Of a stretch of 64,000 nt of DNA, positions 10,118-18,298 are shown piece after piece. The translations under genes were made by a program, and so were the position numbers. The notes under the pieces were generated by a model. That model saw nothing but the letters and a program-made list of their open reading frames with translations, made no database searches and was not told where the DNA came from. This DNA is from Corynebacterium sp. J010B-136 (GTDB lineage Bacteria > Actinomycetota > Actinomycetes > Mycobacteriales > Mycobacteriaceae). Location of the stretch: positions 186,001 to 250,000 of the forward strand of contig NZ_PUGE01000004.1 in NCBI RefSeq assembly GCF_002967075.1, read 5' to 3'. Every line of letters begins with the position of its first letter. The stretch's first letter is position 1.

Positions 10118-10993
10118 ATGCAGGTTTCAGAAATTTGTCCCGATGCCGCCGCCAAGCGCACTTTGGTGATGGGCATCGTTAACGTCACGGAAGATTCTTT
10201 CTCTGATGGCGGCAAGTGGATAAATATTGATAATGCTATTGCGCATGGCCGTGAGCTAGTAGCCCAAGGCGCTGACATGATCGATGTTGGCGGCGAATCG
10301 ACCCGCCCTGGTGCTACCCGCGTCGCTGCAGAGGTCGAGCGGGAGCGCATCACGCCAGTCGTTAAGGCTTTGGCACAAGAGGGCATCATGGTCTCCGTCG
10401 ACACCATGCGAGCCAGCGTTGCAGAGGCCGCAGTGGAGGCCGGTGCAGTGCTGCTTAACGATGTCTCCGGTGGGCTTGCTGATGAAAATATGTACAAAGT
10501 TATGGCGCAAGCCCAAGTGCCGGTGTGCTTGATGCACTGGCGGACCGTGCGCTTTGGCGATGCCGCAGGTTCTGCTGACCACAACGGCGATGTCGTTCAA
10601 GACGTGCATGATACTTTGGCACGCTTGACGGATAACGCCCTCAAAGCAGGCGTGGGACCAGAACTTATTTCCTTGGATCCAGGTTTAGGCTTTGCGAAGA
10701 CTCCCCAGGATAACTGGGCATTATTGAAAGCTTTGCCAGAATTTATCGCCGGCGACTATCCCATCTTGGTGGGCGCATCTCGCAAGCGGTTTTTATCCGC
10801 TATCCGCGAAGACCGCGGTGCAGAACACGGCCCGCACCTCGCGGATCCCGCAACTGCCGCGGTGACAGCATTATCAGCGCAGCTTGGTGCGTGGGCCGTG
10901 CGCGTTCACGATGTACCTGTCTCACGTGACGCAGTGGATGTTGCTGCAGCTTGGGCAGCAGGGGCCAACTACGTCTCAGGAGGACACAGTTAA
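10118..10993 (+). CDS. folP: dihydropteroate synthase
   Basis: Condenses the pterin diphosphate with p-aminobenzoate; it is the sulfonamide target. The 291-residue TIM barrel opens with GIVNVTEDSFSDGG, the pterin-binding DHPS signature, followed by the second signature DVGGESTRPGA. ATG 10118 gives the family-like start MQVSEICPD; a TTG 18 nt upstream is an alternative. The stop lies directly against the folB start. Confidence 0.94.
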   Translation: MQVSEICPDAAAKRTLVMGIVNVTEDSFSDGGKWINIDNAIAHGRELVAQGADMIDVGGESTRPGATRVAAEVERERITPVVKALAQEGIMVSVDTMRASVAEAAVEAGAVLLNDVSGGLADENMYKVMAQAQVPVCLMHWRTVRFGDAAGSADHNGDVVQDVHDTLARLTDNALKAGVGPELISLDPGLGFAKTPQDNWALLKALPEFIAGDYPILVGASRKRFLSAIREDRGAEHGPHLADPATAAVTALSAQLGAWAVRVHDVPVSRDAVDVAAAWAAGANYVSGGHS

Positions 10994-11371
10994 ATGGCTG
11001 ATCGTATTGAATTAAAGGGCTTGGAATGCTTTGGCTACCACGGCGTATTTGACCACGAAAAACAGCAAGGTCAAAAGTTCATCGTGGATCTCACCTGCTG
11101 GCTGGATTTTAAAGAAGCCGCGGCTACTGATGATCTAGAAAAAACCGTCAGCTATGCCGACTTGGCTGATATCGCAGCAGATATCGTCGAAGGTCCTGCG
11201 CGTGATTTGATTGAAACGGTTGCGATTGAAATCGCCGACAAAATCATGGCTAGTGACCCGATCTTATTCGCCGTTGAAGTTACCGTGCACAAACCGGATG
11301 CGCCGATTGAGCGCACCTTCCGCGACGTGTCCGTAGTGGCGCGCCGCTCCCGGAAGACAGAACGGCGATAA
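10994..11371 (+). CDS. folB: dihydroneopterin aldolase
   Basis: A 125-residue enzyme cleaving dihydroneopterin to hydroxymethyl-dihydropterin. Motifs are [12 protein letters not shown] near the N-terminus and SYADLADI in the middle, typical of FolB. Ribosome-binding site AGGAGGA lies inside the end of folP, with ATG immediately after the folP stop, so translation is likely coupled. Confidence 0.94.
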   Translation: MADRIELKGLECFGYHGVFDHEKQQGQKFIVDLTCWLDFKEAAATDDLEKTVSYADLADIAADIVEGPARDLIETVAIEIADKIMASDPILFAVEVTVHKPDAPIERTFRDVSVVARRSRKTERR

Positions 11372-11374
11372 GTC

Positions 11375-11860
11375 ATGCGCGCAGTATTATCAATCGGGTC
11401 TAATATGCAAGGCCGCGTGGAGCACCTCAAGTCGGTCTTTGCTGAATTTCAGGATGAAATTGTTGCCTCGTCATCGGTGTACTCGACTCCGCCGTGGGGA
11501 GATACCGACCAAGACGAGTTTTACAATGCGATCATCATCGTCGAGGTTGACCAAACCCCGTTGGAGCTTCTGCACCGCGGGCAGGCCTTGGAACAGGCGG
11601 CCGACCGCGTGCGGGAGCGTCACTGGGGACCGCGTACGCTCGATGTCGATATCGTAGAGATTGAAGGGTTTAGCTCTGATACGCAAGAGCTGACTGTGCC
11701 TCACCCGCATGCCGCTGAGCGTGGCTTTGTTCTCATTCCTTGGCTTGCAGCGGATGTACACGCTACCTTGGGTGGTAAACCAGTCGCCGGACTCATTGGC
11801 AATATCCCGCAGGAAGATATTGACGGCATTAAAGTATTGGGTCGAATCGAGAAGCTGTGA
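11375..11860 (+). CDS. folK: 2-amino-4-hydroxy-6-hydroxymethyldihydropteridine diphosphokinase
   Basis: A 161-residue HPPK that activates the pterin with ATP for FolP. It shows SIGSNMQGR at the N-terminus and the signature RHWGPRTLDVDIV, whose paired aspartates bind magnesium. It begins 3 nt after folB and its TGA overlaps the next gene's GTG by 3 nt, so it belongs to the same transcript. Confidence 0.94.
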   Translation: MRAVLSIGSNMQGRVEHLKSVFAEFQDEIVASSSVYSTPPWGDTDQDEFYNAIIIVEVDQTPLELLHRGQALEQAADRVRERHWGPRTLDVDIVEIEGFSSDTQELTVPHPHAAERGFVLIPWLAADVHATLGGKPVAGLIGNIPQEDIDGIKVLGRIEKL

Positions 11861-12333
11861 AAAAGACATCAATTGCCGTCCTTGTAGGCGTTGCTGTCTT
11901 TACTACCCTGGCGGTGTTTATTCTCACCCGCGGGTTTTATGGCTCCATGATGGCCATTCCCACCACAGTGTCAATCACCTTGTGGGCCATGGCAATTTTA
12001 TGCGCTGGCCTGGCCTGGAAGGTGCACCAAGCTAAAGGCGAGGACGCCCATGGCATTGGACTAGACCGCAGTCAGATGAATCCCATGACCATCGCGCGCT
12101 TTATGGTGGTCGGGAAAGCTTCGGCCTGGACAGGCACCATCGTCGGTGCCGCCTACCTTGGTATCGCGCTGTATGTGGTCCCCATGGCAGGCCAGATTGC
12201 CGCAGCTCAAGACGATGTAACTGGGGTAGTAAGCTCCGTTCTTGGTGGCGTGGCGATGGCAATTGCTGGGTTAATCTTGGAGCGACACTGTGAGGTGCCA
12301 CCTCCAACTGATGGTGCACACGCGATAGAGTAG
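11857..12333 (+). CDS. DUF3180-family membrane protein
   Basis: A 158-residue protein with four predicted transmembrane helices (about 7-25, 34-55, 90-112 and 128-147) and a short soluble tail. It resembles the DUF3180 family found next to folK in many actinobacteria. The GTG start overlaps the folK stop. Function is unknown; the conserved position suggests a link to the folate operon only through cotranscription. Confidence 0.8.
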   Translation: MKKTSIAVLVGVAVFTTLAVFILTRGFYGSMMAIPTTVSITLWAMAILCAGLAWKVHQAKGEDAHGIGLDRSQMNPMTIARFMVVGKASAWTGTIVGAAYLGIALYVVPMAGQIAAAQDDVTGVVSSVLGGVAMAIAGLILERHCEVPPPTDGAHAIE

Positions 12334-12337
12334 ACAC

Positions 12338-13543
12338 ATGACCGCCAACGACGAAGAGAAGACAATCGACTCGGAACGCTTTAAAGACTCAGGCAGCTCT
12401 GATCGCTCATCTGATGAGTTTGCAGGTCACGATGTCGATTCGTACTCTAACGACGATTTTCGCGATGATCACTCAACCGGTTCTTCGGCCGGGAAGAAGT
12501 TGAACCTAGACAATGGCTCGATCGTAGTAATTGTCTTGGTGGCGCTCGCTGTTATCGCCTCCATTGTGATGTTGATTGCCAGTTCCACAGCTGCGTTAAA
12601 GATTGCTTTGCTCGCAGCCCTATGGGCAGCTGTTGGCGGAATCTTCTTGGTTACTCGCTACCGCAACCAGGTACGCGACCGCGAAGAAGAAATGTATGTT
12701 CGCGAAGATCTCTACCACGCGGAACTAGATAAGCTGCGTGCAGAGGCAGAGACGAACCAGGCACTGGAGCGTTTAGAAAACTCTCCACACGTGGATATGG
12801 ACGTGCTGGCAGAGATTCGGGCTGAGCTGGCATCCATTCGTGAGCAGCTCGAAGAACTTTCGGGTCGCGAATTTACTTATGTCCCCGCTGCTTTGCAGGC
12901 CGAGGCACGTCGCATCATGGAAATCGAAGCGCGCGCAAAAGCTGCAGAGTCGAATAATTCCAGTTATACCTCCAGCTATGGCGCAGATGTCGATGCCGAG
13001 CCAGAAGCTCCAGTCGTGGAATTTACGCAGCCTTCCGGCGGCAAGCCTTCGGCTGATGCGATTGCGGGGCGAATCGGTAATACTCCGACTTATTCCCGCA
13101 ATGACAATCCACTGGCGGAATTCATCAATGAGATGAATAGCGAATCCACCAATGAGACGCCGAAGAAGGCTGACAAGAGCAGCGCGGCTGGCGCAGGTGG
13201 CAAGACAGAAGCAAAGATGGCATCGACAAGCGCTGCTTCTGCGAAGGCTGACTCTAAGCCGGCGAAGCCAGCAGAAGAAAAGCCTGCGGCAAAGACCAAG
13301 GAAGTTTCCAGCGATAAGCCCAAGGAATTTAACACTGGTTCGTTCCAGGCAGTTCGTTGGGACACGGGCGGCGATGATGCTGCTAAGACGGGCGCGAAGC
13401 ACACAGAGAAGGCAGAGTCCGCCGAGGTAGCAGAAGACGACGAGCCACGTCGCGGACGTCGTCGCAGCGATGCTCACCGCGAAGGCACCGTTTCCGTTGC
13501 TGAGTTGCTTGCGGCGGCGAAAAAGCGTCAGAAGGATTCTTAA
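12338..13543 (+). CDS. corynebacterial membrane protein with coiled coil and disordered tail (DUF6779-like)
   Basis: A 401-residue protein. An acidic disordered N-terminus (1-55) leads to two close transmembrane helices (about 60-80 and 84-105). A charged coiled-coil segment follows (about 110-210), then a long Ala/Lys/Pro-rich low-complexity tail ending RRGRRRSDAHREG...VAELLAAAKKRQ. The last 25 residues look like a short conserved motif, perhaps a protein-binding peptide. No enzymatic motif is visible. The DUF6779 name rests on recall of position and architecture. Confidence 0.7.
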   Translation: MTANDEEKTIDSERFKDSGSSDRSSDEFAGHDVDSYSNDDFRDDHSTGSSAGKKLNLDNGSIVVIVLVALAVIASIVMLIASSTAALKIALLAALWAAVGGIFLVTRYRNQVRDREEEMYVREDLYHAELDKLRAEAETNQALERLENSPHVDMDVLAEIRAELASIREQLEELSGREFTYVPAALQAEARRIMEIEARAKAAESNNSSYTSSYGADVDAEPEAPVVEFTQPSGGKPSADAIAGRIGNTPTYSRNDNPLAEFINEMNSESTNETPKKADKSSAAGAGGKTEAKMASTSAASAKADSKPAKPAEEKPAAKTKEVSSDKPKEFNTGSFQAVRWDTGGDDAAKTGAKHTEKAESAEVAEDDEPRRGRRRSDAHREGTVSVAELLAAAKKRQKDS

Positions 13544-13549
13544 GGTTCA

Positions 13550-14236
13550 ATGCCAGCACCACGCATGGTTGTCGGTTGGTTTGGCCGCGAAAACCGATTT
13601 CGAGCACTGCTCGAAGCCCAAGGCCATGACATTGTTGAGCTTTCATCGCCTGCTGCGGCAGTAGATTGTGAAGCCCTTGTCATTGCTACGTCCCAAGCGC
13701 AGATAGAAGGCACTGTTGAAGCGCTCGAACCGCACATTCGCCGCGGACAAATTGTCATCCACACCAGTATCGGCTTGGGCGTGCAAGTCCTCGATCCGGT
13801 TGAAGTGCACGGCGCATTAGCCATGGCGATAGCCCATGTCGGCGCTGATAGGTGGGTGGTTACCACCAGTGATGAGCTTGCGCAAGGAATTGCTGAAGTT
13901 CTTCTGTTTGAATCCGGCCAAGTCAGCCTTGCCAAGACGGATGCCGAGCGCGTCGAGCTCGCGCCAAAGATTGCCTACGCGCAGATGGTGCGCCAATTAG
14001 CGCGCGCAGCACATCGAGATTTGAAAGAGCTTCTCGATGAACAAGCCGTGCCCTCAGAGCAAGAACAGGGTGAGTTTTTAGCGCCGCGGTTTGAAGCCAG
14101 CGACATTTACGCGGCTTTCCAGTCGATCACGGACCCGGGCTTTCGGAAAGCTTTTGTCGAAGCGGCACGCCGAGTAGGCGAATTGGAACACAATATGGAA
14201 TTAGAGATGTGGGGATTGCAGGAGGAGCTTCGATGA
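13550..14236 (+). CDS. Rossmann-fold / DUF2520-like protein
   Basis: A 228-residue protein with an N-terminal Rossmann region (VVGWFGRENRFRALLEAQGH, then LVIATSQAQIEGTVEAL) and a helical C-terminal domain, as in NADP-dependent 6-phosphogluconate-like or DUF2520 proteins. The usual GxGxxG is replaced by GWFGREN, so cofactor binding may be altered. Its stop overlaps the panC-like start by 4 nt (ATGA). This gene usually precedes panC in actinobacteria; its role is not known. Confidence 0.75.
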   Translation: MPAPRMVVGWFGRENRFRALLEAQGHDIVELSSPAAAVDCEALVIATSQAQIEGTVEALEPHIRRGQIVIHTSIGLGVQVLDPVEVHGALAMAIAHVGADRWVVTTSDELAQGIAEVLLFESGQVSLAKTDAERVELAPKIAYAQMVRQLARAAHRDLKELLDEQAVPSEQEQGEFLAPRFEASDIYAAFQSITDPGFRKAFVEAARRVGELEHNMELEMWGLQEELR

Positions 14237-15084
14237 GCATTGGTCGCGGGCAAGCAACGGTAGTAACCGAGCTAGATATGATTTCTAAGGTGGGCTCAGC
14301 CTTTAAAAAGACCGGAGCACCCGTTGTGCTGGTCCCTTTGGGGCGCGGGGTGCATGCTGGCCATATCGCTTTGGTGCGCGCAGCCAAAGCCATCCGCGGG
14401 GCCGTCGTGGTTGTGGCGATTGCCTCCGAAGACGAAGGCGATCTCAACGCGTTGCGCACGGAGTCCGTGGATGTCATCTGGCAGTACACGGATGAAAAGC
14501 TATGGCCCAAGGGTCAGCACTTGCACCTTGCCGCGAAGCAAGACGGCTTAGAACCTGCCGATGAGCTTTCCGATGCCCTCACGCGCAACCTCGCCTTAAT
14601 CGGCGCCCTTGCCCCCAGCGATGTCGTGGTCGGCGAAAAGGATTATGAACTACTTATCGCCCTGAACCAGGCTATTCGTGACTTCCACATTCAAGTGCGC
14701 CTGCAGGGCGTTCCCACCGTGCGCATGCCCGATGGCCTCGCGCTGTCCTTGCGCAACATGGAAGTCGAAGAATCCGCGCGTGAAAAAGCCAGCACCTTGT
14801 CCGCCGCGCTGACCGCTGGTGCCCATGCTGCTGAAGCTGGTGCAGAACAGGTCTTGGACGTAGTCAATACCGTCTTGAATGCCGCCGGCATTGAACCTGA
14901 ATATGTTGAACTACGTGGCCTGGACCTTGGCCCCGCACCCGAAATTGGCGATGCCCGCCTGTTTGTGGCTGCGAATATCGGTGGCGTGCGCCTGACCGAT
15001 AACGTTGGTCTGCCTTTGGGCATTGGCTTCCGCAATATCGAAGCGCATGCTGAGGGCGCTGACAACGCACTGGGAACACTCTAA
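14233..15084 (+). CDS. divergent pantoate--beta-alanine ligase (PanC-like)
   Basis: A 283-residue protein related to pantothenate synthetase, starting at ATG 14233 behind GGAGGAG. The nucleotide-binding HxGH survives (GVHAGHIALV) and so does GEKDY. However, the NPxQF segment is replaced by ASEDEGDLNAL, the Gln after GEKDY is Leu (GEKDYELL), and SSRN is SLRN. By comparison with the M. tuberculosis enzyme these are pantoate- or ATP-site residues, so activity is doubtful and a true panC may lie elsewhere. It ends convergently, overlapping the ArsA-like gene's stop by 2 nt. Confidence 0.75.
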   Translation: MSIGRGQATVVTELDMISKVGSAFKKTGAPVVLVPLGRGVHAGHIALVRAAKAIRGAVVVVAIASEDEGDLNALRTESVDVIWQYTDEKLWPKGQHLHLAAKQDGLEPADELSDALTRNLALIGALAPSDVVVGEKDYELLIALNQAIRDFHIQVRLQGVPTVRMPDGLALSLRNMEVEESAREKASTLSAALTAGAHAAEAGAEQVLDVVNTVLNAAGIEPEYVELRGLDLGPAPEIGDARLFVAANIGGVRLTDNVGLPLGIGFRNIEAHAEGADNALGTL

Positions 15085-16049
15085 AGGTAAGTAGCGATAT
15101 CTTCTAGCGCCTGCGGTGAACCAACATCGTGAGCGCGCAGGGGAATCTGCACGACTGGGAGATCCGGCAGGCGACGGTGCAGATCAGCCAGTGCCTCGTC
15201 CTCGTATGTGCGGCGAGAGGCTAAGAATTCGCCTTGGTCTGCAGGTGAGCGGCGGTTAACAATAAGCGCGCCGACGTGCACGCCATTGGCAGTGAGCTCG
15301 GCGTGGAACTCATCTGTTTCTAACACCGGCAGACGCTCCGCGGTGAGGACAATGTTGAAGGTGCACGCGGTGGCATCGTTAAGCACTGCGCGAAGACGCT
15401 CAAACCGGTGACGGCGCTTGAGCAAAATGGAACGCAACTCTTGGTTGCGGCGGTCGACCGGATCGATGGCCGTAGTCACCGTAGTGTCCTTACCCGTCGG
15501 TGACATCCCGCGCACCAGATCGGAGAACTTCTCTGATTTCGCGCGGCGTTCCAACAACCCATCAGTCCACGCGGACATGAGCTCCGGCAAGGCCATCAAG
15601 CGTGCGGTATGGCCTGAAGGCGCCGTATCAAAGATGATGTGGTCATAACTTTCGCCGTACTCTTCCAACAAGATGGCGATGCGCTCCAAGAGTGCGGCCT
15701 CATGCGTGCCTGGCGAATGCTTGGCTAAGTTGAGGTGCTTGCTAACTTCTTTGTGCAAATGCTCCGGCATCATCCGGCGCATCGTGTCGCCAGCTTGTTT
15801 GAGATGCTCGTTGGTGGCACGCGCGGGGTCAAGCTCCAGCACATCCACGCCTGGGCGCACCGTGGTTGGGGTATCCCCAACCTTGGTGTTCCACAGGTGA
15901 CCAACGTTGTGTGCTGGGTCTGTGGATACCACCAATGTGGAAGCATGGGCTGAGAGTTTCAGCGCGGTTGCATTAGCGATGGTTGTTTTACCCACTCCAC
16001 CTTTGCCACCAAAGAACATGACGGGGGAGGTAGGAACATTTAACAGCAC
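15081..16049 (-). CDS. ArsA/Get3-like ATPase
   Basis: A 322-residue deviant Walker-A ATPase. The P-loop GGKGGVGKTT is at 14-23, switch I STDPAHNVG at about 42-50 and switch II DTAPSGHTARLMALPE in the middle, all as in ArsA and Get3. There is a single ArsA half and only one visible cysteine (ATACTF), so neither the ArsA metalloid site nor the Get3 zinc CxxC is present. Arsenite export is therefore unlikely. The GTG start overlaps the last 10 nt of the Cys-Cys-tail gene, and that gene follows cstA directly. The context points to a partner ATPase for CstA or its small subunit. Confidence 0.85.
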   Translation of the reverse strand: MLLNVPTSPVMFFGGKGGVGKTTIANATALKLSAHASTLVVSTDPAHNVGHLWNTKVGDTPTTVRPGVDVLELDPARATNEHLKQAGDTMRRMMPEHLHKEVSKHLNLAKHSPGTHEAALLERIAILLEEYGESYDHIIFDTAPSGHTARLMALPELMSAWTDGLLERRAKSEKFSDLVRGMSPTGKDTTVTTAIDPVDRRNQELRSILLKRRHRFERLRAVLNDATACTFNIVLTAERLPVLETDEFHAELTANGVHVGALIVNRRSPADQGEFLASRRTYEDEALADLHRRLPDLPVVQIPLRAHDVGSPQALEDIATYL

Positions 16050-16303
16050 TGAATATTCTCCAACGGTGAGTTTGCCATTCCCATCCGGCGGTGCCAGGCG
16101 TGGAAATCCTCATAAATGACAGGAAGCAGCTCGAGGGTATAGAAACTGGCCGGGTTCGGAATGCCGAGAGCCTCGGACATCACCAGCAGCATAAAGAGGT
16201 CATCTTCTTGCTGCTGCGCCTTTGCAAAGGCTGCCCGGTAGGGTGCGGAATAGTACTCTTGAAGCTCCGCGCTCAACCGTGCCAGTTTGTCCATTAATGA
16301 CAT
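16040..16303 (-). CDS. cory-CC-star-like small protein with C-terminal Cys-Cys
   Basis: An 87-residue, largely helical, soluble-looking protein that ends NIQCC at the stop codon; these are its only cysteines. The terminal pair matches what I recall as the cory-CC-star family of corynebacteria. It starts 3 nt after the cstA stop and overlaps the ArsA-like start by 10 nt. A YEDF motif precedes a basic stretch (HAWHRR), reminiscent of the YEEFF segment in YbdD/YjiX, the small protein that follows cstA in enterobacteria and, as I recall, also ends in CC. This is probably a CstA accessory subunit (inference). Confidence 0.8.
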   Translation of the reverse strand: MSLMDKLARLSAELQEYYSAPYRAAFAKAQQQEDDLFMLLVMSEALGIPNPASFYTLELLPVIYEDFHAWHRRMGMANSPLENIQCC

Positions 16304-16306
16304 GAG

Positions 16307-18022
16307 CTAAATCCTATTTTCAACCATTTCTGGGGATGGGGCATCGATATCTTCATCGCTCCATTCCACCTTCTTGGTGTGCTTCATACGGCCCACCGCG
16401 AGGATAACCTCGACGATGATCCAGATAGCAGCGAGGACGATGATGACGTCCATAACAAACAGCAGCCAGTTGCCATCGCGGTAGAAGGTGCCCAGCTGGA
16501 TGAAGGCCGCCCACAGACTCATGATGGTCAGGAAGAGAAGTGGGATGAGAATTGGCCAGGTTGGGCGCCGCAGGTGCATGAGAATCAGCAGCAGGATAGA
16601 TAGCGACAGACCGGCCATGAGCTGGTTGGTGGTACCGAACAGCGGCCAAATGGTCATGCCGCCTGAGCCGTCGGTGCCCTGAGAGAAGGTCAAGCCGAAG
16701 GCCACGAGCACCGCGATGCACGTAGCGATGAAGGTGTTGATCTTGATTCCTGCAGTATCGCCCATTTCCTGGACCACGATGCGCTGCAGACGTACGCCGG
16801 AGTCCATGGTGGTCGCGGCGAATAGCACGGCCATGGTCGCCAGGATTGTTGCCGAAAGCGAGGTGGAAATCCCGAGGCCCTCATTGAGCAAGTTGCCGCC
16901 GCCTTCGACGAAAGCGTTAACACCACCTGCGTTGAATTCGGAGTAGATAGATTCCCATTCTTGGTAAGTGCGGTAGCCAGACGTGGTGGCAATGATCGTG
17001 CCCAGTGCGAGTAGGCCTTCGCCGACCGCGCCGAAGTAGCCAACGAAGCGGGAGTCGGTTTCTTTATCTAGCTGCTTCGAGGACGTACCGGAGGCCACCA
17101 TGCCGTGGAAGCCGGAAATAGCACCACACGCGATGGTCACAAACAGAAGTGGGAACATGCCCGGGGTACCGGCGGGGACGTCATCACGCAATGCGGGAGC
17201 AACAATTTCAGGACTGGTGAATAGGAAGGATGCGTATAAAATACCCAAGCCGATAAATAGCTGCAGGCCGTTGATGTAATCACGAGGTTGCAGCAGCATC
17301 CACACTGGCAGCAGGGATGCAAAGAAGGCATAGATGAACAAGATGATGATCCAGACACCAGCGGCTGGGATACCCAGGACGGTTTCTGGCAATGAGATTG
17401 GGTACTTATCGCCAATGAGCATCAGCGAGTACAACGCCACCACACCAACGATTGAGACCAAAGGCAGATTCCACTTGAAGCGGTAAATAGCCTGGCCAAT
17501 ACATAGCGCAACCGCGATAGCGCCCCAGGTAGGAATGACTGATGACGGGGTGGAAATGAGCAGACCCGAGATAACCACACCGAATGCGGTGTTAACCATC
17601 AGCAACAGTAGGAAGATGACCACAAGAAAGAGCATGCGGCCGCGCTTGCCGATGTAGCGTCCCGACAACAACCCGATGGATTGACCACGGTGGCGTTGGG
17701 ATGCCCAGAGCACACCCATATCGTGCATACCAGCGGCGAAGACCGTACCGATGGTCACCCATAAGAATGCCGGGAACCAGCCCCAAATTACTGCAACGGC
17801 CGGGCCGATAATAGGCGCAGCACCCGCAACGGAGGTGAAGTGGTGACCCCACAGGACGTATTTGTTGGTGGGGACAAAATCCACACCGTCTTCCATAGTG
17901 TGGGCTGGAGTTTTATAGTTTGGTGAAAGCTGGAAAACCTTCTTACCAAGGAATTTGGAATAGAGAAGGTAGCCACAAATCATCATGGCTACACCGATGA
18001 AAACTAGCACTAGAGAGTTCAT
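16307..18022 (-). CDS. cstA: carbon starvation protein CstA (pyruvate/peptide transporter family)
   Basis: A 571-residue polytopic membrane protein with about 16 hydrophobic helices. Hallmarks include YSKFLGKKVF near the N-terminus, HHFTSVAGAAPIIGPAVAVIWGW and SGFHGMVASGTSSKQL. It is shorter than E. coli CstA (701 residues), as in many Gram-positive homologues. ATG 18022 is preferred; an upstream frame to 18064 adds nothing family-like. Family members import pyruvate or peptides during starvation. It heads a three-gene operon with the Cys-Cys protein and the ArsA-like ATPase, and a CRP/GlxR-type site lies about 50 nt upstream. Confidence 0.93.
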   Translation of the reverse strand: MNSLVLVFIGVAMMICGYLLYSKFLGKKVFQLSPNYKTPAHTMEDGVDFVPTNKYVLWGHHFTSVAGAAPIIGPAVAVIWGWFPAFLWVTIGTVFAAGMHDMGVLWASQRHRGQSIGLLSGRYIGKRGRMLFLVVIFLLLLMVNTAFGVVISGLLISTPSSVIPTWGAIAVALCIGQAIYRFKWNLPLVSIVGVVALYSLMLIGDKYPISLPETVLGIPAAGVWIIILFIYAFFASLLPVWMLLQPRDYINGLQLFIGLGILYASFLFTSPEIVAPALRDDVPAGTPGMFPLLFVTIACGAISGFHGMVASGTSSKQLDKETDSRFVGYFGAVGEGLLALGTIIATTSGYRTYQEWESIYSEFNAGGVNAFVEGGGNLLNEGLGISTSLSATILATMAVLFAATTMDSGVRLQRIVVQEMGDTAGIKINTFIATCIAVLVAFGLTFSQGTDGSGGMTIWPLFGTTNQLMAGLSLSILLLILMHLRRPTWPILIPLLFLTIMSLWAAFIQLGTFYRDGNWLLFVMDVIIVLAAIWIIVEVILAVGRMKHTKKVEWSDEDIDAPSPEMVENRI

Positions 18023-18071
18023 ATGGATTGCTCCGAACACAGTCAGCGGACATGGATTCATCACACATTTA

Positions 18072-18087
18072 TGTGATGTATATCAAA
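18072..18087. promoter_or_regulatory. candidate GlxR (CRP-type) binding site upstream of cstA
   Basis: TGTGATGTATATCAAA matches the corynebacterial GlxR consensus TGTGANNTANNTCACA at all but one fixed position (TCAAA for TCACA). It lies 50-65 nt upstream of the cstA ATG on the opposite strand. A second, weaker TGTGA element begins at 18094. Confidence 0.5.
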
Positions 18088-18200
18088 AATAGCTGTGAAC
18101 ATAGCGTAAATCATTGCTGGCGGATTCACGAGGGTTTGTCCAAAATAATTTGTGAATCCAAAGAACTTGAGTGTCCCCGTCGTGGCAAGAAAACTATAAA

Positions 18201-18241
18201 GCCCCTGCTAAATCTCTATTGGCTAGAGGGGAAGCAGGGGC
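18201..18241 (-). terminator. rho-independent terminator after phoX
   Basis: AGCAGGGGC at 18233-18241 pairs with GCCCCTGCT at 18201-18209. On the minus strand the second arm is followed by TTTATAGTTTTC. It lies between the phoX stop and the cstA promoter region. Confidence 0.75.
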
Positions 18242-18298
18242 CGGGATAGACGGAGTATTTAGCTAAGCTTGCTAATGTTTTTCCGCAACTATGGCTTC

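Noticed and set aside
15081..16049. Arsenite efflux ATPase function for the ArsA-like protein
   Set aside because: Single ATPase half, no metalloid cysteines, no arsB/arsR/arsC nearby; genetic context is cstA.
18055..18077. ATCACA..TGTGAT dyad as a GlxR site
   Set aside because: The half-sites face the wrong way for a CRP-type site; the overlapping TGTGATGTATATCAAA fits the consensus better.
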